Shown: positions 36,156 through 47,580 of the stretch, piece after piece
How positions within the stretch are numbered: position 1 is the stretch's first letter
Layout of the letters: the number at the start of each line of letters is the position of its first letter
Source of the DNA: Amoeboaphelidium protococcarum
Taxonomy: Eukaryota > Aphelidiomycota > Aphelidea
Direction: 5' to 3'
Assembly: GCA_023515745.1 (NCBI GenBank)
Contig: JALECJ010000020.1
Span: 868,001-932,000 of the forward strand
Length of the DNA stretch: 64,000 nucleotides
Notes under the pieces: model-generated
What the model was told of the DNA's origin: nothing
The model's input: the letters and a program-made list of their open reading frames with translations, nothing else
Database searches by the model: none
Translations under genes and position numbers: made by a program

Positions 36156-37325
36156 TCAAACATTATTCGTTGCGGCAGGCTTAGACTCCTCAGAAGGTTG
36201 TGGCATTTCAGTGCCGTCATAGTTTCGCTTGTAATATTTATCAAAATCGTCAGTTGTCTGAATCTTTGCTGCGGTGTACAGCTCCTTCTCAGGCAGGATA
36301 TTCAACATTGCAATTTCCACAATGAACACTGCGACTCGCGTCAGAGCCAGAGAAGCCACTAGATTAACAAGCAAAGCCATGAAATCAAATTTTCCAATAG
36401 ATCCAGTCTACTACACTACAATTCTAAGGCCATGACGGTTTGCGATGGTGATCGTATTACCATTTGCATTGTACAGAGGTTCTTGCCATTTGAATTCAGT
36501 CTAATCAACAGGTTTAACCTGGTAGGTGTACTTCAACTCACTAGGATTAGATTCACGTACACCATAGTTGATGTAAATGATAATCACTTTCCCATCAAAA
36601 CGAATAGTTGACGAAGTACCTGGTGCAAGACTTGACTGATCAAGCCCCTGAGATCCCAGACCGGCAGCTTGAATTATTTCAGCCAAAGTGACAATGTCTC
36701 CGGGAGAGTTGACATCAGCAGGAAACTCCTTAATGACATTTCCATTCTAATCAACCAACTTACCCGGCATCTACTAGGTACGTTAAGCAACTCCAGTCTC
36801 TTTACCCAGTACCACATGATCAATAAGCATGGTATAAGATTCAATATCAGCAATGTAATACGGAGTCGACGGCTGTGCAGTGGCAAGACAGCTTGGATCA
36901 GTAGGTGGAAGATTCTGCGCGATCGAAGGCGATGCACAACCAGGAGGATAAGTGAGGTTGAATAAACTTACTCTGGTGGTTGCCAGCAATGAACCATCTT
37001 CCAGAGTTGGAGCAACGACATCACTTGGCAGGTAGGCGCATCTAACAGAAGTACTGCAATAAGTCAACTGAGAAGGCGACTTGATTGTACTCGGAGCCTT
37101 CAAGTTCATACGCACACTACCAGAAGACGGCGGTTCAATGCTCAGGTACTTTTGATTCAAAATTATGGATATTATGATATACAGGAAGATTGCCAACGTG
37201 GATACATAGTAGAAGGCACCCAGACGCGCATCTCTAATCTTTACAATCTTGATCGTGGAATATGCAAGAGCATCATCCCAATCGGCAATGCCAAGTTTCT
37301 CTTACAACTCGTTTATGAATCCCAT
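36156..37325 (-). CDS. P2X-type ATP-gated cation channel
   Basis: 389 residues with the P2X plan: short N-terminus with the PKC-type site TIK in YSTIKIVKIRD, membrane helix 1 (LGAFYYVSTLAIFLYIIISIIL), an ectodomain of about 270 residues, NRHGLRI ahead of helix 2 (FMALLVNLVASLALTRVAVFIVEIAML), and the conserved YxxxK in ELYTAAK. Extracellular ATP opens such channels in animals; in Dictyostelium and green algae they act on acidic internal vacuoles. P2X genes occur in chytrid-like fungi but not in Dikarya, which fits an early-diverging lineage. The ectodomain has only a few Cys, unlike vertebrates. Three Gln in the ectodomain are TAR. Confidence 0.9.
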
Positions 37326-37841
37326 ATTCAATGTTTATCTCAAATGTATATCGTAAAAGGTGTGCAGTGGCAGAAATGGGGTTCATATTTATATATAATT
37401 AGCCTGTTGTTATCGACAAGTTCACCAGCTGTCAGTCACCATACCAACAAATCACCAGATCTATTCAGCCAGTCGTCAAGTCATTCAATGAGATTGTCGC
37501 TGAAATCACACGCGTTTCAACACTTAAGTACTGTTTATATAAGTATTGCATTCTATAATGACCATGTAATAAAATAGTTGCGTATTATCCATAGCATTTT
37601 AGTCCTCATTATAATTCACTGCTACGTGCTGATGATTTTGATACGATTGATGCTGCTGAATAGCCAACCGGTCGACCTGAGAACCACTGCATGCAACATA
37701 TGCACCAAGCTCTGCAAATCTCAAACTCGGATCATCTCCTCGTTCTCAACGTCAACTTCCACTTTGAAGCGACAGGTTGAAACTAATAGTCCTCGTCCAA
37801 TTTACAAATTAATTTACATAAATAAATAACAAATATACTAT
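37326..37841. other. Divergent intergenic region
   Basis: About 515 bases between P2X and the gene at 37842. Short frames here are without ATG or homology. AT-rich, probably promoters. Confidence 0.45.
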
Positions 37842-38729
37842 ATGAAACTATTCGTAGGATTGAGAGCACACCGCAAGTCAGTCACGTAAAATGAGGATTC
37901 ACTGCGGACGATTGTTTCAAAGGTGGAGAGTTGTGTTAGGCATTTATCAGATGTCTTTGCACAGTTGAAAGATCATGTCTAAAATGTGTTGTTGTATATA
38001 GCGATTGATGGAGCAGATTAGAAACTTTATGAAGCTCTATCCACGATGAATTTATCTACCGGAATACAATGTACCGTGATCAAAGTTTTGCCATTTGAAA
38101 GTAGTATATTCACTCCGGCTCTAAATTAGCTGCTCAATCACGCACTGTTATCAAAGTGTCAACTGATCTATTATCAAAGTTTGGAAGTTGAAATCACATC
38201 CCGTGGCCTGTTGCAACTCATCAACTGCGTATAAGAGGACAGTAAAGTTCTCTGTTGTGGTGCGGCTCTGAGCGGTCATGAATATCTGGATTCAGTAGGA
38301 TCAACTCACAGTGTACAATTCAAGGGAACCACTATGCCTTGGAATACTTGCTGCGTGTGGAATGTCGCGAAATTGGGAATCACTGGTTTTCTACCCGTCT
38401 CTGATGGCCATCTCTAGGTGTTGCAATGTAGTTAATAAGGCGATAATAACACGCTGCAACAGTTGTCCAGCGAAAGATTATTAGGAATGGGCGGTATAGA
38501 AGAAGGTAGTGTTATTGCTGTGCATCATCGCCTAAATCAATCAATCGCCGTTCTGAAGAATTTGGCGCCGACAGACATTTCATGGAACACTGAAAGTTTT
38601 GGCTCTGATTAGACGCGCGTAAAGTATCATCAAGACAAGATGGCAAGTAAGAATGAACGGCTTAGAATCCATTTGAATGTCCTGAGCATAAGCGAAGATC
38701 AGTTATCAAGCGCCGTTAGACACTAGTGA
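37842..38729 (+). CDS. Hypothetical protein, glycosyltransferase-like Rossmann fold possible
   Basis: 295 residues from ATG 37842 to TGA 38727. The start (VGLRAHRKSVTQNEDSL) and a middle part with LLYIAIDGADQKLYEAL and LLSKCQLIYYQSLEVEI show alternating strands and helices as in nucleotide-diphospho-sugar transferases, but the metal-binding DxD is not evident and I cannot assign a family. The last sense codon is TAG, directly before TGA. Its 3' end overlaps that of the convergent cytochrome b5-like gene by 31 bases. Confidence 0.6.
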
Positions 38730-39727
38730 TAGAATATTTAAATCAAGCGATAGTCATTAAAAGAACGATCAAGTATGAAAATTGTAAGAGTATTCATTTA
38801 CATCAATGAGCAAAACGAATCATCACTCCATCTGTCTAAACCCCCATTCTTACGCCTGACTTGTTCAATCAATCTGTAATCTTCAGGACATATAGTTCCC
38901 ATCAATGGCATCTTTGTCCACAACGACTATGCTCTCCTCGAATGAAAATAGTAATCTTGAGTCGCATCGTGTCTAAGAATAATTTTAATCTACTCATCAG
39001 TTTCCATATCGATTAAAGACGCGTTAGTCACGCCTCTGACTTTATTAAGAATGGGCAGCGACGTGGCGGGATGACACTTGAGGAATCCACCAACATTGTA
39101 AACTTTATCTCTTACAATTAGCCAGCAAGAATGTTCATGATTATGAGTAGCAATTTCTTTCAAAGATAACTGCTACTTTACAACATTATAATCAGCATTA
39201 GATGAGACTTTATTAAATAGAGGTAATCGCCATTAAAATTTATCATTATGATGAGCGGCAGTAGATCTTTAATTAAAGTCCACAGATTTGGAATATTCTT
39301 TACGATCCAGCATTGATCCATTCCGCCTTTATTTCGGCGATAGTTAAATCTAGCACTATGTATGTGGTGCTTATTCATCCTGCTTATGCAAAGACACCAA
39401 GTCAGTGGTCTAATTTTTGGTTGACAACGTCGGAGCTGATTAAGATGCGACTTGCGAATGGATACACAAACAATCTCTCGGATGGGATATGAGCGGACAA
39501 TCCGCAAATCCTTTCACTTCAGTAGATAGTTATCTCGAGCATTGCCTATTGGAATCAGTTTTGACAGAATTTTTATTTTTATTACTGAGCCGCCTACTAG
39601 GTAAATCTTCAATATCCTCAATCATGACTAAATGTCTATTGAAGTGTGCGAATATAAAAGAGAAACGCTCATTTTTAAAATCACTCATCGCAGGCAAGAA
39701 AACTTCCGTTTAGCAGCTGCGGCCCAT
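38699..39727 (-). CDS. Cytochrome b5-like domain protein
   Basis: 342 codons to TGA 38699. Near residues 165-240 a cytochrome b5 fold is seen: LSLKEIATHNHEHSCWLIVRDKVYNVGGFLKCHPATS. The usual HPGG is HPATS; its His is kept. The second heme His may be the one in LRHDATQDY. The first 160 residues are polar and low in complexity (many Ser, Gln, Asn), perhaps disordered. The start is not sure, since ATGs at 39727, 39691 and 39619 share the frame. The role is unknown; heme binding is plausible with two His in place. It overlaps the facing gene at the 3' end. Confidence 0.6.
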
Positions 39728-40121
39728 TTCACTCGTTTACATTGATCTGGAATCACTAACTTGAATGCGTTTATCACGTCATTTTTGCATTCATTTAACT
39801 TATTTATTTTCTTTTCTATGCAATACACCATATATCAGTTGAAAAGTGAAAATGTAATGAATTTATTTGCTTCACATGATGTATTTAAGAAGTTGGGTGT
39901 AACTTGTTATGGCCCATTAGCTTCTGTTAGTTTTGGACTCACGTACACGAGACCTCCACATTACACTATTTATGGGATTGTATGTTTTAGGATAATGCTT
40001 CTTTTATTTCCGTCTCAACAAGCAGAAGGTATTTGGAAGTTTCATAATAAACCACTCGCCAAATCAGTTTCGCTCTTGTTTTTTAACGCCTCTTCCCACA
40101 CATTAAGATCAATTTAATACA
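39728..40121. other. Intergenic with an unassigned plus-strand frame
   Basis: About 390 bases. A plus frame 39818-40348 is open and hydrophobic but runs into the hot-dog gene in another frame. I regard it as non-coding leader or chance. Confidence 0.35.
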
Positions 40122-40823
40122 ATGGCAACATCTACTACTTTAATTTTATCAGTTCTAGTGCTATCATAGCTCTTACTGCTATATCCTTTTGTTTTAATAC
40201 TGCTTTATGCAGTCAAACATGGTCACAATGCCTTGGCAATATGGAATTATACCTCTGTCACGCTGAGTCGCTATTATCCCCGCGTAATTATAAGTGGTTT
40301 AAGTTCAATTCTTCGAATGTGGTTCCGCTTAAATAAAGATTTATTTGAGAGCGATGTACACTGCGTATAGTCTGTCATATTTAGTCGCGTCCTGTTGGTG
40401 AATGCTAATCCATACTCCAAGTCGGCAATGATGTTTGTCACGCGTCTGCATTACGATCAGTCGACTGAAACTGGTAATTGTCATGTTGTGCTCCGTGCTC
40501 TGCCCACCGATGTGTCATCCAGTATTGGTAATCCGTTCAAAAGTGTCCATGCCGCTTGTATTGCGTTATTAGGAGAAACTTGTTGTGGATTGGCCTTATT
40601 CACCACTCTGGATAGGAAGTCTCGCTGCATTGTCAGTCAACTCAACACTGAGTACTATGCTAAATCAAGAGGGATTGTTCATGCGGATTGCTCTGTGAAA
40701 AAGTCGCATCAAAGTGGACAGTTGGAAGTTGTCAGTGTTATTACATCGTAATCTCAGGGAAGTGAAGTTCAACAAAAGGTTGTTAAATGTACAACTGTAT
40801 GGGAACTGAAGGTTGATTAATGA
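40122..40823 (+). CDS. Membrane-anchored hot-dog fold protein (thioesterase-like, DUF4442)
   Basis: 233 residues. Residues 5-32 form a strong membrane anchor. The rest has the pattern of DUF4442/acyl-CoA thioesterase-like hot-dog proteins of fungi: NPYSKSAMMFVTRLHYDQS, HVVLRALPTDVSSSIGNPFKSVHAACIALLGETCCGLALF, then LNTEYYAKSRGIVHADCSV. Such proteins may hydrolyse or bind acyl-CoA, but activity is unproven. The last codon before TGA is TAA. It converges with isocitrate lyase. Confidence 0.72.
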
Positions 40824-40977
40824 CTTTTTGTCTATATACTGTAGATTGTATCTCCCTCTAGCATTATCCAATACAAATTCAATTTTGATCAACTATAACT
40901 AGTAAAACTTGACAATTATTAATCACGACATTTTAATTCCTAAGTCACTCATTATTACTTAGCTATCAATCAGTAAA

Positions 40978-42660
40978 TCAATGTTTAGCCTTCTTCTTGG
41001 CAGGACTCTGGCCATCAACTTCTGCAGAGTGGCCATTAGCAAATTAACTCTCAGTCACTCCTTTACCCATGGCGGCAGTGGAAGCCACACCTCCTTGCAC
41101 CACCTTGATCATTTCATCGTAGTAGTTGGCACCACTCCACTTCTAGTGCTGCAAAGTCTCGACTCCATTCTCACGCTCCTTACGCTGAATGCCTTCGACG
41201 TAAGCCAACATACCGCGCTTAGCATAGTCTCTTGCAAACAGATCCACACCCAGAGCATTAGAGTGGAATCCACCCAGAGTGATAAACTGCCACACAATGC
41301 CCAGCTTACCCAGATCCTTAATGAATGTCTCAATCTGTTGATCATTCATACCGGCAGCATCCCAATTGAAAGACGGGGACAGATTGTACGCCAACATCTT
41401 ATGAGGATTCTTGGCCAGAACACCAGCAGAAAACTCTTGTGCCTGCTCAAAGATCGGCTTCTTGGTCTCCATCCACAGCAAGTCACCATACGGTGCAAAT
41501 GCATTAGCACGGTTGATAGCACACTTGGTACTTCCCTGGTAGCGATAGTATCCCTCACGAGTGCGCGGAGTGTCCCAGTTCCACTAAACTTCCACATTGA
41601 GCAAAGACTTGGCCAACTTGCGAGCATCAGCATTAGATAAACCAGCCGATTAAGTGTTCCATTTGGTGATCAAATCATTCACATTAGCCTGCTTGCTCTA
41701 CTTGGCAGCCTCCACCACAGCCTCACCGAACGTCTTCAGACCAGCCTACTCAATCCATTTGTCTTCAACAGCCTACAAGTCAGCACCAGACTTTCCTTGC
41801 TATTCAGCCTCATTCATCACCTGGACCAGAGAAGGCAACTGTGTGTTGGTTGCACCAATGATAAATGCGTGATCACGATAATCAATGTTTGAGGTCAACA
41901 AAGTCGCAGCCTCAGAGTCAGTTCTAGCAACCAGAATAGTCTCAACACCCATAACATCCAACTACAGACGCATAGCCACCAGACGATTGATGTGCTCAGA
42001 GATCGGGACCAATACTTTACCAGCCATGTGACCACACTTCTTGGTACCGGCAGCCTGATCCTCGATATGCATACCAGAGGCACCACGCTCCACCATCATC
42101 TTGGCCAACTTCATGTTAGCAGTGATACCACCATGACCAGTATCAGCATCGGCAACAATAGGACGCAGGAAATCAATTGGCTACTGCTTAGCTCTCTCCT
42201 CCTTGCTCAGAGACATGCGATCTTGAAACTGCTTGCGGTCATGAAACTACTGAGCCAGCCACAAATGTTCAACCTTGTTAGGCACAGTGTCCATAGGATA
42301 GTCTGCTAAATCTGGGCCAGGCTCGTTGGATGTAGATGCAGTGGATGAACACTACCAACCACTAACATACACAGTTTCAATATACTTGGCCATCTGAGCA
42401 ACCTGGATAGGATCCAGTGCACCGAAAGTGTGACTTGCAGTCTTGTTAGCATGATGCTACTTCAACAATGACCACAACTTCTTTGCCTAAGTGTTAGATG
42501 CATACTCCTGCTTGAATGTGCCTCTCAACTTGGCAACCTACTCTGCAGTATACGGACGCTTGATACCCTTAAATCTATCAGATTCCCACCACTTTTTAAT
42601 ATGGGAAACCTGATCATAGAAAGCCTTCTCCTCCTACTCAACGTACTTATTAGTAGCCAT
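40978..42660 (-). CDS. ICL1: Isocitrate lyase
   Basis: 560 residues, full length for fungal-type enzymes. It splits isocitrate to glyoxylate and succinate in the glyoxylate shunt, used on acetate and fatty acids. The catalytic loop KKCGH is present at about residue 215, preceded by ADADTGHGG and MHIEDQAAG. Later blocks NLSPSFNWD and [11 protein letters not shown] are typical. Several Gln are TAG, and TAA occurs as well. The C-terminus KKKAKH is not a classical PTS1, so location is open. Together with peroxisome-tagged CYB2 it suggests active two- and three-carbon metabolism. Confidence 0.97.
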
Positions 42661-43185
42661 TATTAATGAATCACTTAATAGATAAAAGATAGAGTGATGA
42701 TATATCTTGTATTTACCAAACGGAACAGAAAGTGTTGTTGTAACAAGGAAAGAAGAGAACGTCGGTCGGAAATCCTGTCAGTTTCAGTTCAGTTTTTCAA
42801 CGGCCATAGGGAAAGTTGTTGATCCCGCGACTAGAGATTGGCCGACGAAGACGTCCTTCTCTCGGGACTAGATCAACTAGTTTCTTCAATTCGTCAAATT
42901 CATACCGGCTATATCACGCAGCGTGAGAGTTTGTGAGTCATTTGTTTCACTTATTTCATTTAAATTTACGGCCATCAAGTCATCCAGATCTTATTGATCA
43001 TCACGCGTTCTTATGTTTGTCAGAACTCCCTAGATTATGAAAGTAGTTGCTCACTAGATTAAGTACTTTGGAGAAGAATTATTAAATTTGAGAATAAGCG
43101 TACAAAGGAACTTTATTTGCACAGTAAGCTAATAATTGCAATTCAGGAATCAATAAAAATTCATAAACATTATTCAAACATATAA
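42661..43185. other. Intergenic, promoter of isocitrate lyase
   Basis: About 525 bases. A GC-richer section near 42760-42870 with cgtcggtcgg-type strings lies just upstream of isocitrate lyase. No supported gene. Confidence 0.45.
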
Positions 43186-43647
43186 TCATTCTTCAGCAGC
43201 ATTACTAAGTGTTGTAGTGTCCTTCATTATATTCTCATCTTTGACAACGCTAGATATTTTAACAGCAGGTGAAAATTGCATTCCCAGGTTCTAAAGTACT
43301 CGATTGACACGTAGATCGAAATTCCAAGCATTGATGTACCGTCGCCCCTTAAATAATGAGAGGAATCTGCTGATGGAGAAGAATGCATCTGGTACTACAT
43401 GATCCTCAGCTCCACTCTACTAGGTCCATGTAGCAGAATTAATGACTGATGCGAACGTGGAGGTGGATGGAGTAGTCCTAGTAGACGGACACGTAGGCCC
43501 AGTCCATAATATGATCAGGAGTAGAATGAAGGTGCATATGAACATGCAAGACTCGAAGGAATAGTCTTTTGATGGTGCAAAATATGGCCTTGTTCGCCTG
43601 TCAATATAAGAATAATATCCAAAATATACACAAGTAATTAGAGTCAT
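43186..43647 (-). CDS. Small single-pass membrane protein, hypothetical
   Basis: 153 residues to TGA 43186. The N-terminus MTLITCVYFGYYSYIDRR is followed by a membrane helix near residues 30-47 (CMFICTFILLLIILW), a Thr/Ser/Pro stretch and a folded-looking tail (FFSISRFLSLFKGRRYIN). An in-frame TGA lies upstream of the ATG. An upstream frame with MIYEYSNKG ends at its own TGA and might be a first exon if an intron exists. Family unknown. Confidence 0.45.
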
Positions 43648-43910
43648 AATCAGTAGACCTACATATCATGAAATCGTTACTTAACTGAATGCTTTTGATT
43701 CGAAATCTTACACTGCCAATACTATTTTTACTGACGCAATATTCTTTATTGATGCAAGAGCCTTTATTCGAATATTCGTAAATCATTTAATCTTTATTTT
43801 TATTACATGGAGAATGTCAACGTCATTTCGTATTATTTATGCTGGTTTAAAACTGGTTTATTGAAGTTGAAGAAGAGGATTTCTAAAACGAATCACATTT
43901 AATCACTTCA

Positions 43911-44837
43911 AATGAGTCAAAAATCATCTTTCAATTACTCCAGGTGCTCCATCATCATCAGTTTCAAGTCGCGCCAGTATAAAGTTTAATTTCTGAGGTA
44001 TTGCGTATGTGATTCGATCAGCTCAACTTCATCAATGTCCTCTCCCAGATTAGGATTTCTCACACTGCACAGAGCCTCGCGCAAAACTTGTCTCTTGATT
44101 TCTTCTTTTGTATGAGGTTATGAACTTTTCTTCTATGCATTGGCTATCTACTATGTAATGAGATGTTTATAGTCCAACAGATTGCAATTGAGTATTTTCT
44201 CAAGATCAGATTGTATCTTATGAGCATAAGAGCTTTATACAGACGCGACATAAGCGTCGATCAACTTGTAACAGCTGTCTAACTCTCGCCTAAGATCTTT
44301 CGCAACCATCTGCATATCTTCAGACCTTTTATTGATAAGGATTTGCTTGGTATCCACAGACTAATACGAAATATGTTATAATTTTCGATCAACATGAGAT
44401 TAATTGAATTAAACAAAGTTCCTCTGATTATCCAGGCAATGAACATCGTTAACCAGTTTCAACAACGTGTCATCTTGATATTTAAAACTTCCTGCTCCAG
44501 GTCGGCTCGGTAAGTTTTGTCGAGTGGACGCGTTTTACCTGGAAGCCAAGACAGCATGAGTTAATTCAAACAAAATATCCACCAACATTTCAACATGCTT
44601 AGGATCACCTCTTACGATAAAATTAACATCGATATGATCCAAGTTCTCTTTTAATAACATACTGAGCATATCCAGCTGGTTGCTCATCATATACTCACTC
44701 ACACTCTCAATATCAAAACTTGAATTCGTACCAGTGATACAGCATAAAATATCGTATACTAAACCAATATTACTCTCCTCCGAGTAACACTGTCCAAATA
44801 ATTGACACAAATACTCCAGCTTCTACAAATAGCTCAT
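43911..44837 (-). CDS. CEP95-like centrosomal protein, tentative
   Basis: 308 residues. The first 95 residues (LEYLCQLF, LDMLSMLLKENLDHIDVNFIVRGDPKHVEMLVDILFEL) resemble the CH-like head of CEP95-type centrosomal proteins, in which an Ile-x-x-Gly-Asp loop precedes a Leu-rich helix. The rest is coiled coil (RSEDMQMVAKDLRRELDS and following). If correct it supports a flagellated stage. The match is from memory of a short pattern and stays tentative. It ends at TGA 43911; the start follows an in-frame TGA. Confidence 0.5.
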
Positions 44838-45088
44838 AATTCTGTTCCGTATATCTGCCTTATAATCACTGTAAATTCAAGATTATGGACAGAATAATCC
44901 TGTTTACAGTACTGTACATTGAATAGAGTAAAGCTGAAACAATTCCGAAAGTTTCAAAGCGAGAGAACGAAATACCAACTCATCAATTCTGTACTGTAAT
45001 CTTTTTAATTAGCAACCTCTGATCATAATTATCACAATTAGTCGATTTCATTGTAAAAATTTAATTTGCAGAATATATAAGCGACTAG

Positions 45089-46051
45089 ATGATGAAGGAT
45101 TATTACGATATATTGGGTGTGCATAAAACTGCCACTAGCGAAGAGATCAAAAAGGCGTATAAGGAACTCGCCTTATACTACCATCCCGACAAGAATGTGG
45201 GTAATGGCGAAGATACTCGTGCTCTGTTCCAACTGGTATCGGAAGCTTATGAAGTGCTGCGTGACCGTGAGCTGCGATCGAGATATGATATGTATGGACA
45301 TGAAGGTATTCGGTAGACTAACAACTCGGCTGGCGGCAATCCCTCGTAATAATCCTCCTCTTAGTTCCAGCCTCCTCAGTTCAATCCCGCTAGTGGTAAT
45401 TTTTCTGCATTTTAAATGCCTCCATTCAATCAGCAGCGCCCACCTAGTATGTTCACTACCAGTGGATCTAGTGGATTTGGTCTTAATTTCAATCAGTTTG
45501 ACCGCATCTTTGATCATGCTTTTGGTCCTAGTCGCTTTATGGATCCAGAGGAGCTGTTTCGACAAGAATTTGCTTAACATCATGATATCCTGCATCAGAG
45601 TATGGTTAATCAAGTGCCAATGTTCAATAACACGTTCGCTGCCTCTAGTGGATTCTTTAACCCATAATTCATGCAAGGCTTTGGTGATCATGGTCAACTA
45701 AATCGATTGCAGTTTCAAGCAGCAGCTAGTGGTACAAGAAATGGAACTTAAACGTAATCTTATTCTTCATCGTCACAAGTTTAGACTCACACCAAGACTG
45801 TCAATGGCCAACTGCAGTACTCTGAAAAGACTGTCATTGATCCCAATAGAGTTAAAACTGTTGAAAAGACGTATGCTGATGGACGGTTTGAGCGAAAGGT
45901 GTTCTAAAATGGTAACCTGATTGAAAGTAGTTCTCAGTAATAGCGACAATAGATCCAGGATGGAGGATCTCAAGCATCATCTACTGCCAACTCCGCATCA
46001 TCATCGTCAACATCTATTCCCATTAAGCGCATGGATATCAATCGTTAATGA
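45089..46051 (+). CDS. DNAJB-type J-domain co-chaperone
   Basis: 320 residues. The J domain covers residues 3-70: [25 protein letters not shown] with the HPD motif, and [19 protein letters not shown]. Then comes a Gly/Phe/Pro/Gln-rich part with [11 protein letters not shown] and a C-terminal portion like DNAJB2/6 ([31 protein letters not shown]). Such proteins start Hsp70 ATPase activity and hold clients. Many Gln in the linker are TAR. The final codon before TGA is TAA. Confidence 0.88.
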
Positions 46052-46164
46052 AGAATATAAGATTGCATCAATTGGATTATACTCAGTAATGAACAATTAG
46101 TTATGGGGCAGTTGCAACAAGTGTTTTCAATATAATTAGAATCAATAAAACTAGGTAATTTAAA

Positions 46165-47301
46165 TCAATCAGGTTTACTCTATTTCTACCACTCGGTCAA
46201 GTAAGCAGTGAACAGTTTCTCTGCATATTCAGAATCTTGACGCAAAATTTCAATCATTTTTGATACAAACTACTCTTTAGTCAGAGGTTGAGGTGAAGCA
46301 GAGTTGGCACTTTTAAATTCAGACACTGAAGTCTTTGGTGACAACTTGGATGCAGACGCCTTCAACACAGATGATGGAATATTGGACAGCTTTTTCGGTT
46401 TAGGAGTAGATATTGATGGTGCTGCCTTAGTAGACGCATTACCACTCGGAATTTGCGCTTGATTTAACTCTGCAAACAGCTACTCTGGCAATTGAATAGC
46501 TGAGTGTGATTCTTACTTTAACTACTATTAATACTACTACTCGGCATAGATTGGCTAATCTGCTGAAGATGAAGTCTTCTTCCTTCTTCTAGGAGTCTCT
46601 GGCAGCAGGAAATCAGAACCATTTGGCTGTAATGATGACGCGGCAGAGGTGGACTCTACAATAGCAGATTTTGGTCTAATCATATTCATCAACATTGTCG
46701 AGGCATCCTCTTGAGCACTAGGATTCTATTTCTACTATTATTATTATTGTTGCTGTTGTTGCTCCTAAACCGAATCAGATTACGGCTTCATTATTAAATC
46801 TTTCAAATACTGTTCAGCCTCCACAGTGGTACCGAATGATTATCGACCATGTTATTGTAACTATGGCTCCAAAGACTAATCATACAGACAGAATAATTTC
46901 AAATAATCAAAAAGCTTGGTACATTCTTATAACTCTTGTATGTGCAAACCGTAAATACGCACACCATCCTGGAATATCAGCATTTACTTATCTCCACCAC
47001 TGGAATATTGATTAAACTTCACCCGGGGATGAAGAGTGGTGGTGAAGTTCTCAGGTCCCAATCTATTCAACAGAACCAATCCATAGAATGGCTCCACACT
47101 CCTTTTGACCAAAAATAAGATGCCCTCACAATTTCTCTTGACAATATCATTCTTCTTAGCGTCATACTCATATAGAGTGGCATTGGTGCACTTGTCCACA
47201 ATGTCCATAATCTACAAATCTATTCTATTCAGTGTGGACATGTTAACCTTATGAGCAATCTCAGCCTTGGACGGTGACTTTAAAGAGGTGACCTAATTCA
47301 T
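46165..47301 (-). CDS. DCP1: mRNA decapping protein 1
   Basis: 378 residues. The EVH1-like domain (residues 15-130) shows MDIVDKCTNATLYEYD, GILFLVKRSVEPFYGLVLLNRLG, and IYGLHIQELQECTKLF. A Gln-rich, Ser-rich linker follows with ten Gln in a row written CAA, CAG, TAA and TAG. The C-terminal trimerisation helix (LTKEQFVSKMIEILRQDSEY) closes the protein, as in human DCP1. It activates Dcp2 for cap removal in cytoplasmic P-bodies. ATG 47301 is chosen; a second ATG lies 18 codons further in. Confidence 0.9.
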
Positions 47302-47580
47302 AATACAGCAACTTATTATTGATAAGTTTTAATAATATTTTGAAATGAATAGGTGTAAACTTCTTTAAGTATAAAGAATTTCCATGTAAAGTCCAATTAA
47401 CTGCTGGGAATGAGCGAGGATCGACAGACGAAGAGCCAAACAGGTCGAAGAGCCTTCTTTTAAAAGGACTTTGATAATTGCAAATAGACAACGGCACTAA
47501 AGTGATATTATTAAATGCAAATATGAAGTAAAAATCAAGCTTAGTAAGATAGACTGATGAATAGATAATTTCAACCGCAA

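Noticed and set aside
39818-40348. Plus frame of 176 aa overlapping the hot-dog gene
   Set aside because: Runs into a recognised gene in another frame and has no family pattern.
45173-45697. 174-aa minus frame within the J-protein gene
   Set aside because: Antisense shadow of the J domain and its linker.
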